Assembly: GCA_025024175.1 (NCBI GenBank)
Contig: QCXZ01000001.1
Location: 11,904,001-11,968,000 of the forward strand
DNA length: 64,000 nt
Source of the DNA: Rhyzopertha dominica
Taxonomy: Eukaryota; Arthropoda; Insecta; Coleoptera; Bostrichidae
Direction of reading: 5' to 3'
A program made the position numbers and the translations under genes. The number at the start of each line of letters is the position of its first letter. Position 1 is the first letter of the stretch. The notes under the pieces were generated by a model. That model saw only the letters and a list, made by a program, of their open reading frames with translations. It did not search any database and was not told where the DNA came from. Positions 59,661 through 64,000 of the stretch are shown in pieces.

Positions 59661-60297
59661 CAAAGATTCTATAAATGATTCATGCAACGCGGGCAGCCTT
59701 GATTTCTGAATTCTTTGTGCCGCCTTTTTATAACTGCTGCCAAGCTAAAATATGCACGGCGATCACGGAACATCAATGAGCACGACAGTACTGAAGATTG
59801 CAGAACAATTTACGGTTTTATTTTTATTTCAAAGGTAAGAAATAAGAATAATTATTGGTATAGTAGGCTTGTGGTAATCTCTACAGTTTACACCCTTGCA
59901 CTGTGGAAGCTTTGTGTAGTACAGCTAACGTTACTACCACTTAGTTTGTGAATTTTACCATTACGGCAGGCTAAAAACATCTTTTAGTCCATCATAGCAC
60001 TGCAGCCACAAGCTCACAAATACGATACATAACCTAAAAGTGTCAGCTCACAGCTTCTAAATTTGAGCTTTCTGCAAACTTAAAGTTGATTATTGCACGA
60101 ACACTACAGAATGTGTCGAAAATACAAACTCCCAAGCGTTCTCTCATATTAAAATATATCAAATAATTCAACAATCAATAGATGACAAGTACACATCAAA
60201 GCAATTGTTCTGTTCACCTTCCTAAGAGGCGGCAAACTAATTTAATCGATTATTTCCATAAGCGCCCTGGATACATCAATCATTTATAGAAACCATG
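59661..60297 (+). mobile_element. MITE-A, enlarged copy
   Basis: After TA (59659-59660) the left end is CAAAGATTCTATAAATGATT. The right end is ATCATTTATAGAAACCATG. The body matches the 63159 copy in inverse orientation, but between about 59806 and 60036 it carries some 230 bp with no counterpart there. That segment is either a secondary insertion or ancestral sequence lost from the shorter copy. Confidence 0.85.
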
Positions 60298-63158
60298 CAT
60301 AAGTTTTTTGGCGCGTCAAAACGTTTGACTTTGTAGGCTCTTAACGTCTGGATTACTATCTGAATTACGCTTCAAAAAACTGCGACTGAGGAATTTTTCT
60401 TTTTGTATATTTTCTTTGACATACAAAACAACTTTAATCATCGAATATTTTGACCAGTGAGTAGAGTAGATCGTTTTACTTCTTGCGACTGTATTAGGAA
60501 AATACTAAAGCAGTCATAGTAATTCAATGTGGAAAAACAGCGCTTTTCAATGAAATAGTTCAACATTCTGTATTCGTCTACAATTACATTTTAATTCAAT
60601 TCTTTCCATGGAATAAAAGCTTCATATTTATTTTCATGCATTGACGGAATTTCTATGGAAGTTATTCTAATAAAATTTCCTTCGCTTTCTCAGCTGTAAC
60701 TTTTAGATTGTGTTTTTAGATCACAAACCGTGCAAAAAAGGCGTAGATTTTTTTGTTTACCTTAAAAGATCAGGTTACCGTGGTGATTGAAATTTCAAGC
60801 TCACTGTTTTCGAGAAATTTTTACTGTGATCAAAAATTTGAATTATTATGGTTTAAGTACTTTCAACAGAAAATATTGTTTGTAACAAATACCCAAAATT
60901 AGCTACGGCTACGATTCGTCCCAAAAAACATCCTTGTAGGTGCTGAAAAAATAGCTCTTTCAACACACGATATGGTTACACCTACCTACCTTAAAATGAG
61001 CATCTTTTTGAATAATTTTTAATTTTCAACCTAACTAATTATGCTCTCTTTCTTATGTGAGTGTAGAGAGAGCAACTTAGGAATTATTAAGCTACTAATA
61101 AATGTTATACAATGTTTCAGTGAGCGATAGTTACAGTTACTCATGCCTACTTCGATTATGTAAGAAATCTCATGAAAAAGAGATATTCGAAATAACTACT
61201 ACTACCAAATCCTCATTCCTTAACAAATAACATGTTGTAAACTAAAAAGTCATCAAGTCATCAGGAAAATGTGATTTGTTACTAATGTACTAGTTCTTTC
61301 CATGTTAATTACTTACATGTTAAACCCTCTTCCGTGGTTAAACCGTCGAGGACAAAATCTGTTCATCACGCCCTTTTCAGTGGACAAACGGCTTCGAAAT
61401 GTCTATCTTTTGTAAAGAATATAATATTATTATTGCTTCCAACCATACTGGTCTAATTTACTTTCTGAGAAAGCTATGTATGCACCTCCTTCATCCAATG
61501 AGGATATGCTATTGACCAGAAACGACAATAATTATTGTACCTATTAACGGTAGCATTTCGAAACCTTACTCTACCCTGTGAAATTAGGGCAAACCTGTTG
61601 GAAGTAAACAGCGAATGGATTTAATAAGGTGCATTTATTCTCAACTTTATAGCTCTTTCTAATTTATTAGTGTAATTAAACAGTTCCTAAGTTTAATCGT
61701 CTTGTGATGTTACTAGCCTTTAGAATGAAATAGGTAACTTTTTGCAATCATCTTCATCTCCTCGTATTTTATTTCGATCCGTCCGGGATTGACCGCCGCG
61801 GCGAGTTAAAGAGAAAAATGAATCAAAACCCATGTACACTAGTTGCCATAATTCTGAACACTTCAGCAGTAAACATCAAAATTATCTAGAGATATCATTT
61901 GAATCTGTATTATTAGGTATCTTTACCAATAGGTATAATCTTAGAATGTTGTGTTTTAATGGTTCAATAACGCCGCCAGGAAAACTACAACTCAATTAAT
62001 TGTTTTGCGGACAGGAGCAGCGCCAACTCATTATGTACCAAGTACAAATAAGAAACGCTGAGCTGGGAGGACATAAACACTAATATGTACAAAGTTGTAA
62101 ATAAACTTCGTCATCTCCAAAATATAACATAAAATTTTATTTAATAATTTATTTAAAAATAACAATGGAAACTAAATAAATAGTACATATCCTGAATTAA
62201 GAAGAACATGTTTTTGCTACCAACCGCTGTATTTCGATTTTAAATGAAGGGGTATCCTGTTCAAATTTTTTTAAATTATTTTTTAACATTTTTTTCATAT
62301 TTTGCTTATTTATCGAGTAGAAAACAAAAGTTGAAAAAACTGAAATTGAAGAAATACTTTTTATTCAGCAGTACTATGGAATTAAGAAATAAAAACCGTT
62401 CTTCCTCAGTGAATTATATATTAAATAGGAATGAAATTAACTTTAATGGACTAGTGCCAATATGTTACTGGTCATGCCATAAAGTTCAATATTACCGAAA
62501 TAATTACTAGGATACTTCAATGAGGAAAACAGGGACCAACATAAATAGAGCTGTATACATGGAAACAATTGCCTGTAATACATAAAGAATAAAATAAATT
62601 GAATTAAATGGAAGTAAGTCGGACAACTTCTCCTCCAACAGATTAAGACAAAGAAGTACAATCAATATTAGCCTGAGTTGGGCAGTTTTAGCGTTATACT
62701 TCTTCTATTTACCCTATTACTGAGAAGGAATAAAAGAGTATTTACAAAGCCGCTCAGAGGCGTTGTCAAAATTTGTAAATCTGTAGAAGCTAAGTTTTGA
62801 AAAACTGCAATAAAAAATTATGATGTATATTTTGACTTTTGCAACATCAAGCAGGTACGACAATGTATTGATGATCTTAAGTAGGATAGGTTGATGATGT
62901 AAAAGGTTATTAAAATTATAAAATCTTGTGTTGCCAAATTTAACAATATTTAACTTAAATAATAAATTAAATAACAAGCCTCCGTTCTGCCTACAACGCA
63001 AATAAGTTGAAGCTTAAATTGCTTAAAATCATATAATCTAAATCAGGGCTCCTTCACAATCCTGTAGTATCTCCGGATATAATAGGTATCCCTTTTATTA
63101 TGTTANAATAAAGTATAGGATGCAAATTTCATCTTGCAGTCTTNGCAAGAACTATATA

Positions 63159-63527
63159 CAAGGTTTCTATAAATGATTCATGCATCCAAGGCGCTTATGG
63201 AAATTATCTATTAAATCAATTTGCCGCTTCTCAGGAAAGTAAGTTATACCTACTTGCCATCTGTCGATTTTTAAATTATTTGATATATTTTAATATGTGA
63301 AAACGCCTGGGAGTGTGTATTTTCAACATATCCTGTAATGTTTTGTGGGAACATTAACTTTAAGGTTGCAGAAAGCCGACATTTCGGAGCTGTGGTGTGA
63401 CATTGATCTGCAACCTTCACTACTATCGCCATGCAAATTGTAGCTTGGCAGCATTTCCAAAAAAGCGGCACAAAGAATTCAGAAATCAACGCCGCCCGCG
63501 TTGCATGAATCATTTATAGAAGCCCTG
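63159..63527 (-). mobile_element. MITE-A, best-preserved copy
   Basis: A 369-bp element with inverted ends CAAGGTTTCTATAAATGATT (left) and, on the minus strand, CAGGGCTTCTATAAATGATT (right). TA duplications are at 63157-63158 and 63528-63529. It has no coding capacity. Related copies are at 17499-17822 and 59661-60297. Confidence 0.92.
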
Positions 63528-63937
63528 TATTTCACAAAAACAACGCCCAGGTTAGCATAAGCTCGGAAAATTGCGACTTAACCTCACAAACAGGAAAATG
63601 GTTGCATCATGTTTTCAGGCTTACGTACTTGCCTCCTGAAGTAGTTCGCGATGCATTTTGCTTCAAACTTGCTAAAGACTATTTAACAGATCATTATGTA
63701 CGCGAATATTTAGGCTGATTATTCTGCGCTAATATAGAGATATAAGACGAAAGGGATTATCTTTCCGCGAATTCATGTGAACCGGTATAATCGTACCTAA
63801 TTGTAATTACGCCGATAATCTGAAAAAGTTAAAGCAATATAAAATTAGGACGTAACGATTCCCTTAAATTAATATGCACCCTTTGCAGTATATTCCTGTC
63901 ATACTTAAAACTTAACTTACTTATTTTCGTTTTTCAG

Positions 63938-64000
63938 AAACTAATCAGCGGTACTCTTCGGCCGAGAATTCCCCACAGGATGAAGAGCACGGCTTTGACA
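63938..64000 (+). CDS. Next exon of the unrecognised host gene (partial)
   Basis: The exon follows the acceptor TTTTTCAG. Joined in phase 1 to the exon ending at 58389, it continues as E-TNQRYSSAENSPQDEEHGFD and runs off the window. Composition is again acidic and Ser-rich with an SP site, like the end of the previous exon. The phase match across a 5.5-kb intron is good evidence that both belong to one transcript. Confidence 0.8.

Larger units (their letters stand above)
58390..63937 (+). other. 5.5-kb phase-1 intron
   Basis: The intron is bounded by GTGAGT and TTTTTCAG and is 5548 bp long. It contains a hairpin (58854-58931), MITE-C (58976-59086) and two MITE-A copies (59661-60297 and 63159-63527). 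The rest (60300-63155) is AT-rich with nothing recognised. Ambiguous bases lie at 63106 and 63144. Confidence 0.8.

Noticed and set aside
1..64000. tRNA, rRNA or CRISPR arrays
   Set aside because: No convincing tRNA B-box with cloverleaf, no rRNA-like blocks and no regularly spaced repeats were seen by eye; a tRNAscan-SE run would settle tRNAs.

Overview
The window reads as AT-rich, gene-poor insect (at least arthropod) nuclear DNA from a large, repeat-laden genome. The grounds are a 5.5-kb intron with canonical splice sites, very low exon density, and a transposon content typical of insects: several mariner lineages, PIF/Harbinger, hAT, a Ginger-like integrase transposon, Penelope-like elements, an R4/Dong-like retroelement in TAA repeats, and MITEs. 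I cannot name the order or species. No bacterial operons, rRNA, convincing tRNA or CRISPR array was seen.

Host gene: only two exons are supportable, both on the + strand at the right-hand end, 57984-58389 and 63938 to beyond 64000. Their splice phases match (phase 1). They encode an Asn/Ser/Thr-rich, probably disordered stretch of a protein I do not recognise. Everything left of 57984 may be a long upstream intron or 5' flank of this gene, but that is inference.

Repeat landscape, left to right: a mariner 3' end (1560-1844); a mariner split in two (4829-8323) by an insertion holding a minus-strand non-LTR fragment; a DDE-transposase fossil (15220-16175); MITE copies (17150-17822); a non-LTR reverse-transcriptase fragment (20880-21925); MITE and dispersed-repeat copies (22.7-24.9 kb); a mariner left end (26293); a Penelope-like RT fragment (27510-28215); a mariner fossil (28490-28960); a 2.2-kb Ginger-like element with both termini (29644-31834); foldback and MITE clusters (36.7-38.0 kb); two DDE fossils (40.3 and 43.3 kb); a foldback element (44749-45047); a mariner with perfect inverted ends but a deleted catalytic core (46243-47316); a PIF/Harbinger derivative with about 108-bp inverted ends (48056-49115); an R4/Dong-like 3' fragment between TAA arrays (50684-51356); and a three-level nest of mariner, hAT and Penelope-like DNA (55560-57535). 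The final intron (58390-63937) holds a strong hairpin and three MITEs.

Every mobile-element coding region seen is broken by frameshifts, stops or deletions, so none looks autonomous. The most informative objects are the Ginger-like element, the R4/Dong-like copy, the Harbinger derivative and the nested insertions, because their ends and target duplications can be read directly. Several G+C-richer, non-repetitive blocks (3.24-3.56, 8.5-8.9, 14.15-14.76, 32.5-32.9, 36.1-36.65, 39.35-40.0 and 45.55-46.2 kb) could be conserved noncoding or regulatory DNA. That is inference from composition only.
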